Shown here piece by piece: positions 32,098-41,319 of a DNA stretch of 64,000 bases (position 1 is the first letter of the stretch; the number at the start of each line of letters is the position of its first letter). Origin of the DNA: Bacteroidota bacterium (GTDB taxonomy: Bacteria > Bacteroidota > Bacteroidia > AKYH767-A > 2013-40CM-41-45). Under the pieces are notes generated by a model, which worked only from the letters and a program-made list of their open reading frames with translations, searched no databases and was not told the DNA's origin. The stretch is taken from assembly GCA_016708785.1 (NCBI GenBank), contig JADJFC010000005.1:186001-250000 (forward strand). The letters are read 5' to 3'. The position numbers were made by a program, and so were the translations under genes.

Positions 32098-32140
32098 TGT
32101 TGGGCAAGATATGGATTGATTGATGGAAAGGTCTTTAAAA

Positions 32141-32177
32141 CAAAAGTCCCTCGATCATGAAGAGCGAAGGACTTTTG
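32141..32177 (-). terminator. Terminator of the small Ala/Lys peptide gene
   Basis: CAAAAGTCC and GGACTTTTG form a perfect outer stem with an additional CTCG/CGAAG inner part. On the minus strand it is followed by TTTTGTTTT. Confidence 0.8.
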
Positions 32178-32207
32178 ATAACCGCTTTTAGTGCGGGAAG
32201 CGTTAGC

Positions 32208-32288
32208 TTACTTTTTTTTCTTAGCAACTTTTTTCTTTGCTGCTTTTTTCGCAACTTTTTTCTTAGCTGCTTTTTTTGCTTTTGCCAT
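32208..32288 (-). CDS. 26-residue lysine/alanine peptide, histone H1-like
   Basis: An ATG at 32288 opens a 26-residue frame beginning MAKAKKAAKKKVAKKAAKKK and ending VAKKKK with TAA. The repeated AAKKKV unit resembles the basic tails of bacterial histone H1-like proteins and would bind nucleic acid non-specifically. A TAAGTTTG -7 box with TTG 18 bases before it lies 34 bases upstream, and a terminator follows the stop by about 30 bases, so this looks like a complete tiny transcription unit, not a fragment. Function is inference from composition. The gene is too short for usual gene callers. Confidence 0.7.
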   Translation of the reverse strand: MAKAKKAAKKKVAKKAAKKKVAKKKK

Positions 32289-32321
32289 AGTTTTTAATTT
32301 TTTGTTTGTTTAATGACTACT

Positions 32322-32350
32322 CAAACTTAATAAATAAAAAAAGGTTACAA
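32322..32350 (-). promoter_or_regulatory. Promoter of the small Ala/Lys peptide gene
   Basis: On the minus strand TTG, 18 bases (or 21 using the next TTG) and TAAGTTTG. The 460 bases from here to the histidine kinase are AT-rich and hold no convincing gene. Confidence 0.65.
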
Positions 32351-32812
32351 CAACAATTGAGATTTTTTTTTGCACAATTAATTGTTGATTTCTGAGGACC
32401 ACATTTTTTCCGTTTCGCATGATAAAAAATTTTATTGAAAAAAAACGAGTACCTCTGAAAGCCGCAGTTGGCGCATTGTTCAGAGCATCAGCAAAAAAAT
32501 AATTTTGAAAAATATTTTTAACGACAAAAAAAATCGTGCTTCGCTTTCGAAAAAAAATCAACGTTATTAACAATTTGAAAAATGCCTCTCCGGCCAAAAA
32601 GACGGAAGATTTTCAATATTGGACGTCAGCTTTAGATCAAAAAGTGTCTTTGAAATGATATGAAATGAAAAAAAAGATGGACAATAGCGAACTTTTTTCC
32701 ATAAGTAAGCTAAAACGATAAACCATTTCTGAAATAATGCAAAAGATTCTTCAGGAAAAAATCTGAGGACAATAATTTTGATAATTTTGATCGCAATAGA
32801 TCTCCAAAATAA

Positions 32813-34742
32813 ATGCTGACCAACTTCAACGATAAGATTCGCAAGAAAGAAATGCGGAATTTGCGTTTGCTAAATGTATTCAGCTCCATTTTTGTCACTT
32901 GATTGGGTTTCGTTTTTGAATTTTCATATCACGACGGATATATTCTTACCACCGGATTGATTGTTTCAATGATTCTTACATCAAATTACTTCTTGTCCTT
33001 CTATTCTGAATGGAGCAGGAAGAATTTCATGCACCTAACTACAGGTTCAATCTTTCTTTTGCACTTCTGGGCAGCTTATGTAACCTATGTGAGGAATTTT
33101 GAAGTCACGTTATTATTACCCGTTGCTATCTCAACCTTCACTTTTTCATTGGTATTTGACCGATATTACAAAAGTTTGTTCTTTATTTTCATCATCACGA
33201 CATTATTAATGGCTTTGATGATACTTTCCGGGCAATGGAAGCCTGAATTTGCAATTGCAATTGTCACTTTATATTCCGGAGCCTTTCTTTCAGAAGAAAT
33301 ATTGAAAAGAAAAGGAGAATATCAGACCGAAATCAAAAAACAAGAGCAACGTTATGTCTCTTTGGTTGAAAATATGAACGATGGATTGATCTATGTAGAT
33401 AAATCCAGGACTATTTCTTTTGTAAACGAACGTTTTTGTAAGATCTCGGACATTTCAAAAGATGAAATCGAGAACAAAGATTTTGATTTACTCCTAGATC
33501 AATTTGTCAATGCAAAAAGTATCCGAAACGAGTTCGAAAATCTGATTGCAGGCCGATCGATTCGTGCTGAAGCGATCATCAAAAAGAAAAATGGTGAACA
33601 AGTATGGATACAGATGGTCGGCTCGCCTTATTATGACGATAATGGTTCCCGAAATGGATCAATGATTGTCTACACAGATATAAGTAGTCTGAAAGAAATA
33701 GAAGAACTGCTGAAAAAACGTGAAGAAGGATATAAAACCTTCATCGATCAAAGTGCGGTAGGAATCTGGCGCGCAGAATATCGTCAGCCAATTCCGGTCA
33801 ACCTCCCAATCTCAGAGCAAATCGAATTGCTCCTCGATACCGGAATCATTACCGAATGCAACGATTTTATGTCGAAAATGTATGGCTACAATATTTCTTC
33901 TGATCTCATCGGAAGAAGAATCCGCGATTTCTATTACATGGAGAATAATTTTGACGAAGAAAAGACCAGGGAATTTATGCAAAGTTTCATCGTCAATAAT
34001 TATAGGATAAGCAATGCGGAATCGAAAGAACTTGATAAATCTGGTACTGTCAGATTCATGTTGAACAATAATATTGGAGTCATTGAAAATGGTTGCCTGG
34101 TCAGAACATGGGGAGTTCAAACTGATATAACAGACAGAAAGAAGACAGAAAAAGAATTGGTAGAAACAAATCAGGAACTCGATACATTCTTTTATAAAGC
34201 ATCGCATGATTTGAAAGGACTTAGACCGAACACTTCTTGACCTTATTGAGCTTGCGCGGACCAGAAAAGGGACGAGTAAACTTTCGCAAATTAATATGAT
34301 GTCATTAGTTCAGGATATTTTACACTCATTACGTCATCTGCCTGATTTTGGAAGTATAAATTTCGAAGTGAAGATTGATCACTTACTGGAATTGAAGGCA
34401 GATAAAGTACTCGTCTTGTCTGTTTTTCAGAACCTGATCCATAATGCGATCAATTATTGTAATCAAGATCGTCCGCATGTGAAGATCAAAGTTGAAAAGG
34501 AATCGAATGGAATTGTTTTGCAGGTTATTGACAATGGACTTGGAATTCAAGAGGCAATTCGAGACAGAGTATTTGAAATGTTTTATCGAGGCCACCCTGA
34601 TTCTACAGGTTCCGGACTTGGATTGTTTATCGTAAAAAATGCTTTGGAAAAAATGAAGGGTACCATTAACTTTGAAAGTGAAGTTGGAAAAGGTACAACG
34701 TTCACAGTACATATTCCAAATGCCAGAAACGAACATATATAA
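32813..34742 (+). CDS. Membrane PAS-domain sensor histidine kinase, damaged in the DHp domain
   Basis: N-terminal membrane region of about six helices (for example GYILTTGLIVSMILTSNYF, LLLPVAISTFTFSLVF, FFIFIITTLLMALMILSG), then PAS domain 1 (RYVSLVENMNDGLIYVDKSR), PAS domain 2 (YKTFIDQSAVGIWRAEYRQP), the H-box FFYKASHDLKG and HATPase_c with NLIHNAINYCNQD, VIDNGLGIQEAIRD and GSGLGLFIVKNALEKM. After HDLKG at 34220 the reading jumps in another frame to DLDRTLLDLIELARTRKG, which is normally the second DHp helix, so about 35 residues seem missing. An in-frame TGA at 32900 also interrupts helix 1 (SSIFVT/LGFVFEF); TTG 32903 would start the shorter form. As it stands it should not be functional. 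Confidence 0.82.
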
Positions 34743-34753
34743 TATAAGTAAGT

Positions 34754-35158
34754 ATGATTTTACGTGTTGAACACATCGGAATTGCAATTAAAGAAATGGA
34801 TAGTGCCAATAAGCTTTTCGAAAGTTTGTTGGGCATTTCAAATTATAAAATGGAAGAAGTTGTAAGCGAGAACGTAAAAACTTCTTTTTTCAAGACCGGC
34901 GACACAAAAATAGAATTACTTGAAGCAACAAGTGATAACAGCCCCATTTCCAAATTCATAGAGAAAAAAGGTCAAGGAATACACCACATTGCTTTTGAAA
35001 CAGATAACATCGTTGCTGAAATGCAACGTTTGAAAGATCTGGGCTTTGAACTACTTTCCGATCAACCCAAAAAAGGTGCAGATAACAAATTAATTTGCTT
35101 CCTCCATCCAAAATCCACAAACGGAGTTCTCGTCGAACTTTGTCAAGAGATCAAATAA
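34754..35158 (+). CDS. mce: Methylmalonyl-CoA epimerase
   Basis: 134-residue vicinal-oxygen-chelate protein that interconverts (R)- and (S)-methylmalonyl-CoA in propionate metabolism. Metal ligands fit the family: His in LRVEHIGIAIKEMD, GQGIHHIAFETDNI and Glu in NGVLVELCQEIK. It starts 12 bases after the histidine kinase stop. The acyl-CoA carboxylase beta subunit at 49489 is the likely metabolic partner. No frame problems. Confidence 0.93.
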   Translation: MILRVEHIGIAIKEMDSANKLFESLLGISNYKMEEVVSENVKTSFFKTGDTKIELLEATSDNSPISKFIEKKGQGIHHIAFETDNIVAEMQRLKDLGFELLSDQPKKGADNKLICFLHPKSTNGVLVELCQEIK

Positions 35159-35229
35159 GTTAAAAGAAGTATTCACTCCCCTTCACGCAGAACCGGCAAA
35201 CCTTCAACTTGCAAACCTTCGAACTTTTT

Positions 35230-35838
35230 TCAAATTACCTCTTTCAGCAATTTACCCTTTGGCATCAATATAGATTCGATCCCCACTTTTCTCGCAGCTT
35301 CAACATGCTGAATGGAGTCGTCTATAAAGAAAGTTTCAGATTTATTCAAGGAACTATTTCCAATAACATATTGAAAGATCTCTGCATTCGGCTTCCGAAG
35401 ATGAATGATATGCGAGAGATACATTTTTTCAAAGATATCGTCGAAAATGAACAATCTATATTGATCTATTATCATTTTTCGATAAGCTGCTTCATGTATC
35501 GAGTTCGTATTGCTTAATAAGAAAAGTCTGTATTTTTTCTTCAGGTCATATAGCGTTTTTACATTCTCTTCAGGTAGCCCGATCAAAATTGCATTCCAGC
35601 ATTTACGAAGATCCTCATCGTCATGTTCACTATCGCTCATTGCACGAATGTCATTGAAGAATTCCTCTTCTGTGATCAATCCTTTTTCCAAAAGGTCAAA
35701 TAATGGAATCTGAGATTGCTGGCTGTATAGTTTTTCCGCATGCGGAATCCCTATCGATTTGAAAGCATCTATCGTAAGTTGATAATTGATATCCAATATC
35801 ACACCTCCAAGGTCGAGGATGAGGTTTTTCTTTTCCAT
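35230..35838 (-). CDS. HAD-family hydrolase
   Basis: About 202 residues. Motif I is NLILDLGGVILDINYQ (nucleophile Asp, with Gly at the second acidic position as in many YihX-like HADs), motif II LFLLSNTNSIHEAAY, the motif III Lys lies in HLRKPNAEIFQ and motif IV is TFFIDDSIQHVEAA. The helical cap between motifs I and II suggests a small phosphometabolite substrate, which cannot be named. ATG 35838 is chosen over the frame's first ATG because it puts motif I near the N-terminus as usual. Confidence 0.88.
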   Translation of the reverse strand: MEKKNLILDLGGVILDINYQLTIDAFKSIGIPHAEKLYSQQSQIPLFDLLEKGLITEEEFFNDIRAMSDSEHDDEDLRKCWNAILIGLPEENVKTLYDLKKKYRLFLLSNTNSIHEAAYRKMIIDQYRLFIFDDIFEKMYLSHIIHLRKPNAEIFQYVIGNSSLNKSETFFIDDSIQHVEAARKVGIESILMPKGKLLKEVI

Positions 35839-36043
35839 TTTATTATGGTGAGTAGTAATTGGCAAGTAGTGAGTAGCAAGCTATCCAATACGACAAATGG
35901 GCAATTATAATTAGACTTTTTATTTTGACTTTGGAATCAATCTCTTTTCCGTGTTCTCCTTTTGTCCCGATAGCTATCGGGATTGTGTTTAATTTTCTTT
36001 ACGTTTCTCTTTTTTTTCTCCTTTTTCTCCGTGTTTAATTTTT

Positions 36044-36919
36044 TCAGCGATATTCACTATTCACTATTTTAAGAACCACCAGATTCCCTTTCCCATTCTT
36101 CCCTTCATCAGAAATAATCAGATCTCCAACAGTTGAAAATGCAAGACCTTCGGGTTGTTTATAAATCGCCGGATCAAGTGCGGTTGCACAGATCAATTGT
36201 CCGGTAATTGAGAAAACAGCTAGTTTTTTTCCAACTGCCGAAAGTATGAAATAATTTCCTGACAATGGTTCAATCGCAATTTCTGAAGGCTCGAAAAGTT
36301 CAGCACCATTTGCTTCTTCTCTTGACGATAATCGATTTGAATTTTTTACCGCCTCATTGATTATTTTAGGATCGAATATCAGTACCGGTTCTTCAAACAT
36401 TGCTCTTGATTTCAGGTCAAAAGCATAAACTGCTTTTTCATACTTCTTTGCACTGCCCTTTTCAGGTCGACCTTTGCAAGCAATAAGAAGTCTGTCGTGC
36501 TTAGGATCATAACACATCCCTTCACAATCATTGACCTTCGAAAGAAAAGTGTGATGAATGACCGCTTCCACACCATTCGTTTCAAGAGAATCAATTTCAT
36601 AGATGTCGCCATTACTTCTCAATACAAAAATGGTATCGTTGACGTTTGCTATCGCTTCATAATCTTTGTCCCCACCAAAATCGATGGACTCCTTCAATTT
36701 GTCTTTGTGAATATCATAAATGAAGATTGTCCCTTTCTCATCCTGAACACAAGCGATCTTATTTTTACTCAGAAAAGTGATGCCGGAGATCTCCTTTAAT
36801 TTTGCAGGAAGTTTAATAAGTTCATCGGGATGATTCAAATCAAAATCACCACACTTATTTTGACCCGTGGAACATGACATCATTAAAATTGTGTAAAACA
36901 GAAAAAGAGTTTTTTTCAT
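36044..36919 (-). CDS. SdiA-regulated-like beta-propeller lipoprotein
   Basis: About 291 residues. Signal peptide with a lipobox (MKKTLFLFYTILMMSCST). The body has strand-turn units LKEISGITFLSKNKIACVQDE, FGGDKDYEAIANVNDTIFVL, VNDCEGMCYDPKHDRLLIAC, FEPSEIAIEPLSGNYFILSA and KQPEGLAFSTVGDLIISDEG, the pattern of the SdiA-regulated / esterase-like propeller family. Probably anchored in the outer or inner membrane facing the periplasm. Substrate unknown. Single gene, with the intergenic palindrome CCCGATAGCTATCGGG about 60 bases beyond its 3' end. Confidence 0.8.
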   Translation of the reverse strand: MKKTLFLFYTILMMSCSTGQNKCGDFDLNHPDELIKLPAKLKEISGITFLSKNKIACVQDEKGTIFIYDIHKDKLKESIDFGGDKDYEAIANVNDTIFVLRSNGDIYEIDSLETNGVEAVIHHTFLSKVNDCEGMCYDPKHDRLLIACKGRPEKGSAKKYEKAVYAFDLKSRAMFEEPVLIFDPKIINEAVKNSNRLSSREEANGAELFEPSEIAIEPLSGNYFILSAVGKKLAVFSITGQLICATALDPAIYKQPEGLAFSTVGDLIISDEGKNGKGNLVVLKIVNSEYR

Positions 36920-37009
36920 AAGTGGCAAAGATTGCCTTTTTCAATTAATTTCAAATGAATAAATATAAATTTATATGATTTACATCAATTCAGCCGAACA
37001 ATTTTCCGG

Positions 37010-37017
37010 TAAATTTG
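37010..37017 (+). promoter_or_regulatory. -7 box before the TonB receptor
   Basis: TAAATTTG matches TANNTTTG; the -33 region is weak (no clear TTG at the expected distance). Transcription would start near 37024, which argues for ATG 37040 and not ATG 37022 as the translation start. Confidence 0.5.
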
Positions 37018-37039
37018 TTCAATGTTCAAAATAAGGTTT

Positions 37040-39465
37040 ATGAAGCGTCAGATTGCAATTTTTGCACTTTTATTATTATCAAAAGTAACATTAGCACAAA
37101 ATACAGGAGTAGTTTTCGGATCCGTCAAAGATAAATATACCCAAGAGGTTCTGATTGGTGTTACTCTTCAGTTAGAAGGAACACAATTAGGTGCTGTCAC
37201 TGATCTTGACGGTCGATTTAAAATTGCCAATGTCCCATCATCGTCTTATAATTTAAAAGTGAATTATTTGGGATATGAATCTCAGACCTTTTATAATATT
37301 GTCGTTACCTCAGGAAATTCCAGTGAGTTGAATATTGATCTCGAAGCAGCTTCTTCAAAGTTGAAAGAAGTGCAGATCACGGCAAATACTTTTGGTAAAA
37401 GACTGGAATCACCACTTTCAATTCAAAGTCTGACCATAGAAGAGATCAGAAATAATCCCGGTGGTAATTATGATATTTCGAAAGTGATCCAGGTACTTCC
37501 TGGTGTAGGTGGTACAGGTGGAAATGCTGCCCGTAATGATCTCATCGTTCGTGGTGGAGCGCCAAGTGAAAATATCTATTATCTCGATGGAGTAGAAGTT
37601 CCTCAGATCAATCACTTTTCTACTCAAGGAAGTAGTGGAGGCCCGCAGGGAATACTCAATGTTTCATTCATTGAAGATGTATCACTTTCTACCAGTAGTT
37701 TCGCTGCTAAATATGAAAATGCGCTTTCTTCCATTATGCAGATTCGTCAACGTGATGGTAATCCGGAAAAAATGGAAGGCAACATCCGATTGAGTAGTAC
37801 TGAACTTGCACTTTCTTTGGAAGGTCCCATTAATAAGAAAACAACTTACATGTTGTCGGCTAGACGTTCTTACCTGGATTTTTTCTTCAAGTTGATTGAT
37901 TTGCCGATTCGTCCAAATTACTGGGATTTTCAATATAAGGTAACTCATAAGATCAATGATAAAACAACATTGACAGCAATTGGTCTGGGCGCAATCGATG
38001 AATTTACATTCGCAGTTCCGAAGGAATCAGATCCGACGAAGGAATATATCATCCGTGCTTATCCAACAATTAACCAATGGAATTATACTGTTGGATTTAC
38101 ATTGAAACGTCTGGTGCAAAATGGATATTACAATGTTACTCTTAGCAGGAATATGTTCAACAATCAGCTCGACCAGTTTGAAGATGCTGATTTTGGTAAT
38201 GAAAGTAAAAGGACTTTCAAATCAGTGTCGAATGAGATCGAAAATAAACTCCGCTTAGATGTAAACAAGTTTGTGAACGAATGGAAGTTTAGCTATGGTC
38301 TCTCTTCACAATATGTGAAGTATAACAATGATCTATTTGCAAAAGTTGCCAATGAAGTAACAGATTCAGTTGGAGGAATAATTCAACCTGCTGTATATAC
38401 TTCATTTGTTACAGCAATCGACTTTATGAAATATGGAGCATTTGCTTCTGTAAATAGAAAAGTACTGAATGAAAAACTTTCACTTACTCTCGGACTGCGT
38501 CTTGATGGAAATTCTTTTACTGCATCGGCAAATGGCTTCAAAGAGATATTTTCGCCGCGTTTTTCTGTAAGTTATGCGGTAAAACCGAAGATCAATATCA
38601 ATGCAACTGTAGGCCGATATAACAAAGTTCCCGTATATACTATTTTAGGTTACAGGAATTCAGCCGGTGAATTGGAAAATTCAGATGTAAAGAATATTAT
38701 TTCAGATCATATTGCAGGCGGACTGGAATTCCTGCCTACTCCTTCGTTGCGAATTACAGTAGAAGGTTTTATAAATTCTATAGCAACTATCCGGTTTCAA
38801 TTGCTAAGGGAATATCTCTTGCAAATCTTGGAGCTGATTTTGGAGCGATTGGCAATGAAGCAGTGATCAGTTCAGGGAAAGGGAAAAGTTACGGAGCAGA
38901 ATTATTTGTACAACAAAAACTAACCAAAGATTATTACGTCACGGCATCGTATACATTCTTCTATTCAAAATTCTCAGGGCTCGACGGCAAGTATGTAGCA
39001 TCAAGTTGGGATACACGAAATTTATTGTCGCTTATCGTCGGAAAGAAATTCAAAAAAGGTTGGGAGTTGGGAGTAAAATATCGCTTGTCAGGTGGTGCTC
39101 CATATTCACCATACGATATGCCGCTGTCACAAAGTACTTATACGATCACAGGACAAGGAGCGGATGATTACTCAAAACTAAATACTGAACGACTTCCTTT
39201 ATTCAATCAACTGGATCTGCGTATCGATAAAAAATTCAATTACAAAAGAACGACGTTGAATATCTATCTCGATTTTCAAAATGTGCTTATGTCGAAATCC
39301 GTTTCGAAAGATTACTATACTTTCCAACGTAATGCAGACAACACAGATTTCGAAACGACAGATGGCAAAGCGCTAAAGGCAGATGGCTCCAATGCAATTC
39401 CGCTCTTGATCAAAAACGAAGACACAACCTTCATCCCGGCTTTGGGTATTATCTATCAGTTTTAG
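37040..39465 (+). CDS. TonB-dependent outer membrane receptor, one frameshift
   Basis: Signal peptide (MKRQIAIFALLLLSKVTLAQ), an N-terminal CarboxypepD_reg-like beta domain (VVFGSVKDKYTQEVLIGVTL, GAVTDLDGRFKIANVPSSSY), a plug domain (ISKVIQVLPGVGGTGG, NDLIVRGGAPSENIYYLDGV, GILNVSFIEDVSL) and a 22-strand-type barrel. A one-base loss near 38770 shifts the frame; correction gives EGFYKFYSNYPVSIAKG, leading into ISSGKGKSYGAELFVQQKLT. The last residues FIPALGIIYQF end with the Phe needed for barrel insertion. Single gene without a SusD partner, so a SusC role is unlikely; the ligand is unknown. Confidence 0.92.
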
Positions 39466-39503
39466 TCACGATGATTTTCGGAGATTTGAATTAAGTCGGA
39501 ATC

Positions 39504-39527
39504 ATTATACATATATATATGTATAAT
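39504..39527. repeat. Perfect 24-bp AT palindrome
   Basis: ATTATACATATA is followed directly by its reverse complement TATATGTATAAT, without a loop. It lies 40 bases after the TonB receptor stop. No T run, so a terminator is doubtful; a dimeric-protein site or slippage product is possible. Confidence 0.7.
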
Positions 39528-39635
39528 TCATGCCTTAATTAATTGAATTGAATTTCAAGGATGGAACCTACTAAGCAAGCACCAAAATAAACTGCTGATA
39601 ACCAGTACTTTTGTTGTTGCAGAAGAACCTACAAA

Positions 39636-39663
39636 TTGACCTTTGACCTTGTACCCTTGACCT
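39636..39663. repeat. GGTCAAAGG repeat, copy 5 (half only)
   Basis: TTGACCTTTGACCTT and ACCCTTGACCTA form one arm without the opposing arm. Located in the 300-base gap between the TonB receptor and the tRNA gene, which otherwise contains only the AT palindrome. Confidence 0.65.
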
Positions 39664-39764
39664 AATAACAACTTCGGATCTGTCAGGGCGACGAACACAT
39701 TAAAAATCCCAAGGAATTTGTAATTATTACCCTGAAAAGATACCTTTGTCACCCCAAATTTACC

Positions 39765-39838
39765 GGGCCCTTAGCTCATTCGGTTAGAGCAACAGACTCA
39801 TAATCTGTGGGTGGATGGTTCGATTCCATCAGGGCCCA
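39765..39838 (+). tRNA. tRNA with CAU anticodon (Met or Ile2)
   Basis: Full cloverleaf by eye: acceptor GGGCCCT/AGGGCCC with discriminator A, D-stem GCTC/GAGC, anticodon stem ACAGA/TCTGT with loop CTCATAA (anticodon CAT), variable loop GGGTG and T-stem GATGG/CCATC with TTCGATT. No encoded CCA. The acceptor resembles the lysidine-modified tRNA-Ile2 of other bacteria, but elongator tRNA-Met is equally possible from sequence alone. The initiator is unlikely because the first pair G-C is matched. Confidence 0.95.
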
Positions 39839-39858
39839 CTATTTTTATCTTAAGAACT

Positions 39859-40551
39859 ATGAAAAAACTATTCAGTCTGGCAGCCATTGCATTTCTAAGT
39901 TTTACAACTTATGCTCAGGACGCTACATCAACACCAAAGCAAGGAACACTTGAGAAAATTACTGCGGCAGATGATCTATTCATTATGACGTTCAGTTCGG
40001 ATAATTGGGTGAATCTTCCTTCAAGTTTAGAAGCAAAGCCATTGCGTTCTCGCGGATTCAGTTTTATGTTCATGAATGAAAAGATGAATGCGGCTGGAAA
40101 CTTCGGATTAGGTTATGGATTAGGATTTACTTCCCAGAATGTACATACTGATGGAGTATTACTTTACGATGATGTTACTGCGAAAACGTATTTTCAAAAA
40201 GTTCCTGATTCATTGGAGCTTGAAACAAATAAACTTTCATTGAATTTTGTTGATGTTGCTTTAGAATTTCGTTTAAGAACAGCAGAGAACAGCAAAGGTA
40301 AAAGATGGAAATTCAATGCAGGTGTAAGAGGTAGTTACTTACTTCAAAGTCACACGAAGTACGAAGATATAAACGGAAAAGTAAAATTGTACAATACTAT
40401 TGGACTTAATCCTTTCCAGGCCGGTGTTACAGGAAGAATTGGTTATGGTAACGTAGCTGCTTCAGTATATTATTCTTTAGTAAATGTATTCAGAAAAGAC
40501 AAAGGACCGGAGTTGACTCCGCTTTCGATTGGGATTACGTTTACATTTTAA
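39859..40551 (+). CDS. Predicted outer membrane beta-barrel protein
   Basis: 230 residues. Signal peptide MKKLFSLAAIAFLSFTTYAQ, then alternating strands such as FGLGYGLGFTSQNVHTDGVL, LSLNFVDVALEFRLRTAE, WKFNAGVRGSYLLQSH, FQAGVTGRIGYGNVAASVYY and a final SIGITFTF ending in Phe, the pattern of PorT-like small barrels. Begins 20 bases after the tRNA; the ATG at 39859 is chosen because the in-frame stretch before it is the tRNA. Function unknown. Confidence 0.78.
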   Translation: MKKLFSLAAIAFLSFTTYAQDATSTPKQGTLEKITAADDLFIMTFSSDNWVNLPSSLEAKPLRSRGFSFMFMNEKMNAAGNFGLGYGLGFTSQNVHTDGVLLYDDVTAKTYFQKVPDSLELETNKLSLNFVDVALEFRLRTAENSKGKRWKFNAGVRGSYLLQSHTKYEDINGKVKLYNTIGLNPFQAGVTGRIGYGNVAASVYYSLVNVFRKDKGPELTPLSIGITFTF

Positions 40552-40606
40552 TATTACAATAAGATATTTTTCGGAAACTCTTGTGGGAAACTGCAAGAGT
40601 TTTTTT

Positions 40607-40703
40607 CTGCGGTTTTTCTGCGTATTCTGCGCAAATCTGCGGGAAATAATACGGCTAAATTTATTTCCAGCAGATTCCCGCAGAATACGCAGAAAAACCG
40701 CAG
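40607..40703. repeat. CTGCG-type long hairpin, copy 1
   Basis: Left arm CTGCGGTTTTTCTGCGTATT plus CTGCGCAAATCTGCGGGA, right arm its nearly perfect reverse complement at 40666-40703, loop about 21 bases. CTGCG recurs every 9-11 bases. It lies between the convergent ends of the barrel gene and the 40711 gene. Confidence 0.85.
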
Positions 40704-40710
40704 AAGTTTT

Positions 40711-41319
40711 TTATAAACTCAGAAAAAGAAACTCACAAACAAACCCAATCCCAAACCCCAAGTAGATCTGAAACGGACTATGCGCACCAAGACTCATTCG
40801 TGCTGAACCTAAAAGTCCGGCAACGAATAAAGAAAAAATTATCGGGAAGCGAAGATCAACTAATAAAAAAGTAGACAACCCAAACAACGTTCCCACCATT
40901 GCCCCAACACCTATCATGTGAATGCTGATCTTCCATTTCATATTGATAATAATAGCAATTGCCACAGAAGCGATCGCACCTAAGATCAATTGAAAAAATA
41001 CTTGAGGAAGTCGTAATGCATGAATAAGATATGCAGCAACCATCATTAACAACATATTACTTGCATACGGGATCAATCGCTCTTCGCGTTTTTCCATTTC
41101 AAATGATCTGATCACTCCTTTTTTTATTAGAATGAATGAAACCATAACAGGAAAAACGAGCGTGTTTAATATGATGACCAGGAAAAGTGCAAGCTTAGCA
41201 TGATAAGGAATAGAGTAGGAGAAGAAAGTGCTGTTCTGAAAAATAAATAGTAGCGCATACGTTGGCATTAATACCGGATGAAGAACTACAGAAAGAAATT
41301 GTGCAAATTTTTTGTTCAT
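40711..41319 (-). CDS. Multi-pass membrane protein, possibly PAP2-like
   Basis: 202 residues with about six hydrophobic helices. KWKISIHMIGVGAMVGTLFG and GSARMSLGAHSPFQIYLGFG recall the two His-containing motifs of PAP2 phosphatases, but the fit is partial and no Arg-rich first motif is clear. Its start overlaps the rpoN stop by four bases (ATGA), so the two genes are translationally coupled. Membership of the PAP2 superfamily is inference. Confidence 0.6.
   Translation of the reverse strand: MNKKFAQFLSVVLHPVLMPTYALLFIFQNSTFFSYSIPYHAKLALFLVIILNTLVFPVMVSFILIKKGVIRSFEMEKREERLIPYASNMLLMMVAAYLIHALRLPQVFFQLILGAIASVAIAIIINMKWKISIHMIGVGAMVGTLFGLSTFLLVDLRFPIIFSLFVAGLLGSARMSLGAHSPFQIYLGFGIGFVCEFLFLSL

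Noticed and set aside
32419..32502. 27-residue basic frame (MIKNFIEKKRVPLKAAVGAL) in the gap before the histidine kinase
   Set aside because: No promoter, ribosome binding site or terminator fits it, and the surrounding DNA is low-complexity; support is too weak for a feature.
37040..39465. SusC-like polysaccharide transporter
   Set aside because: No SusD gene follows, and the length is below the usual SusC size; a general TonB receptor is the safer call.
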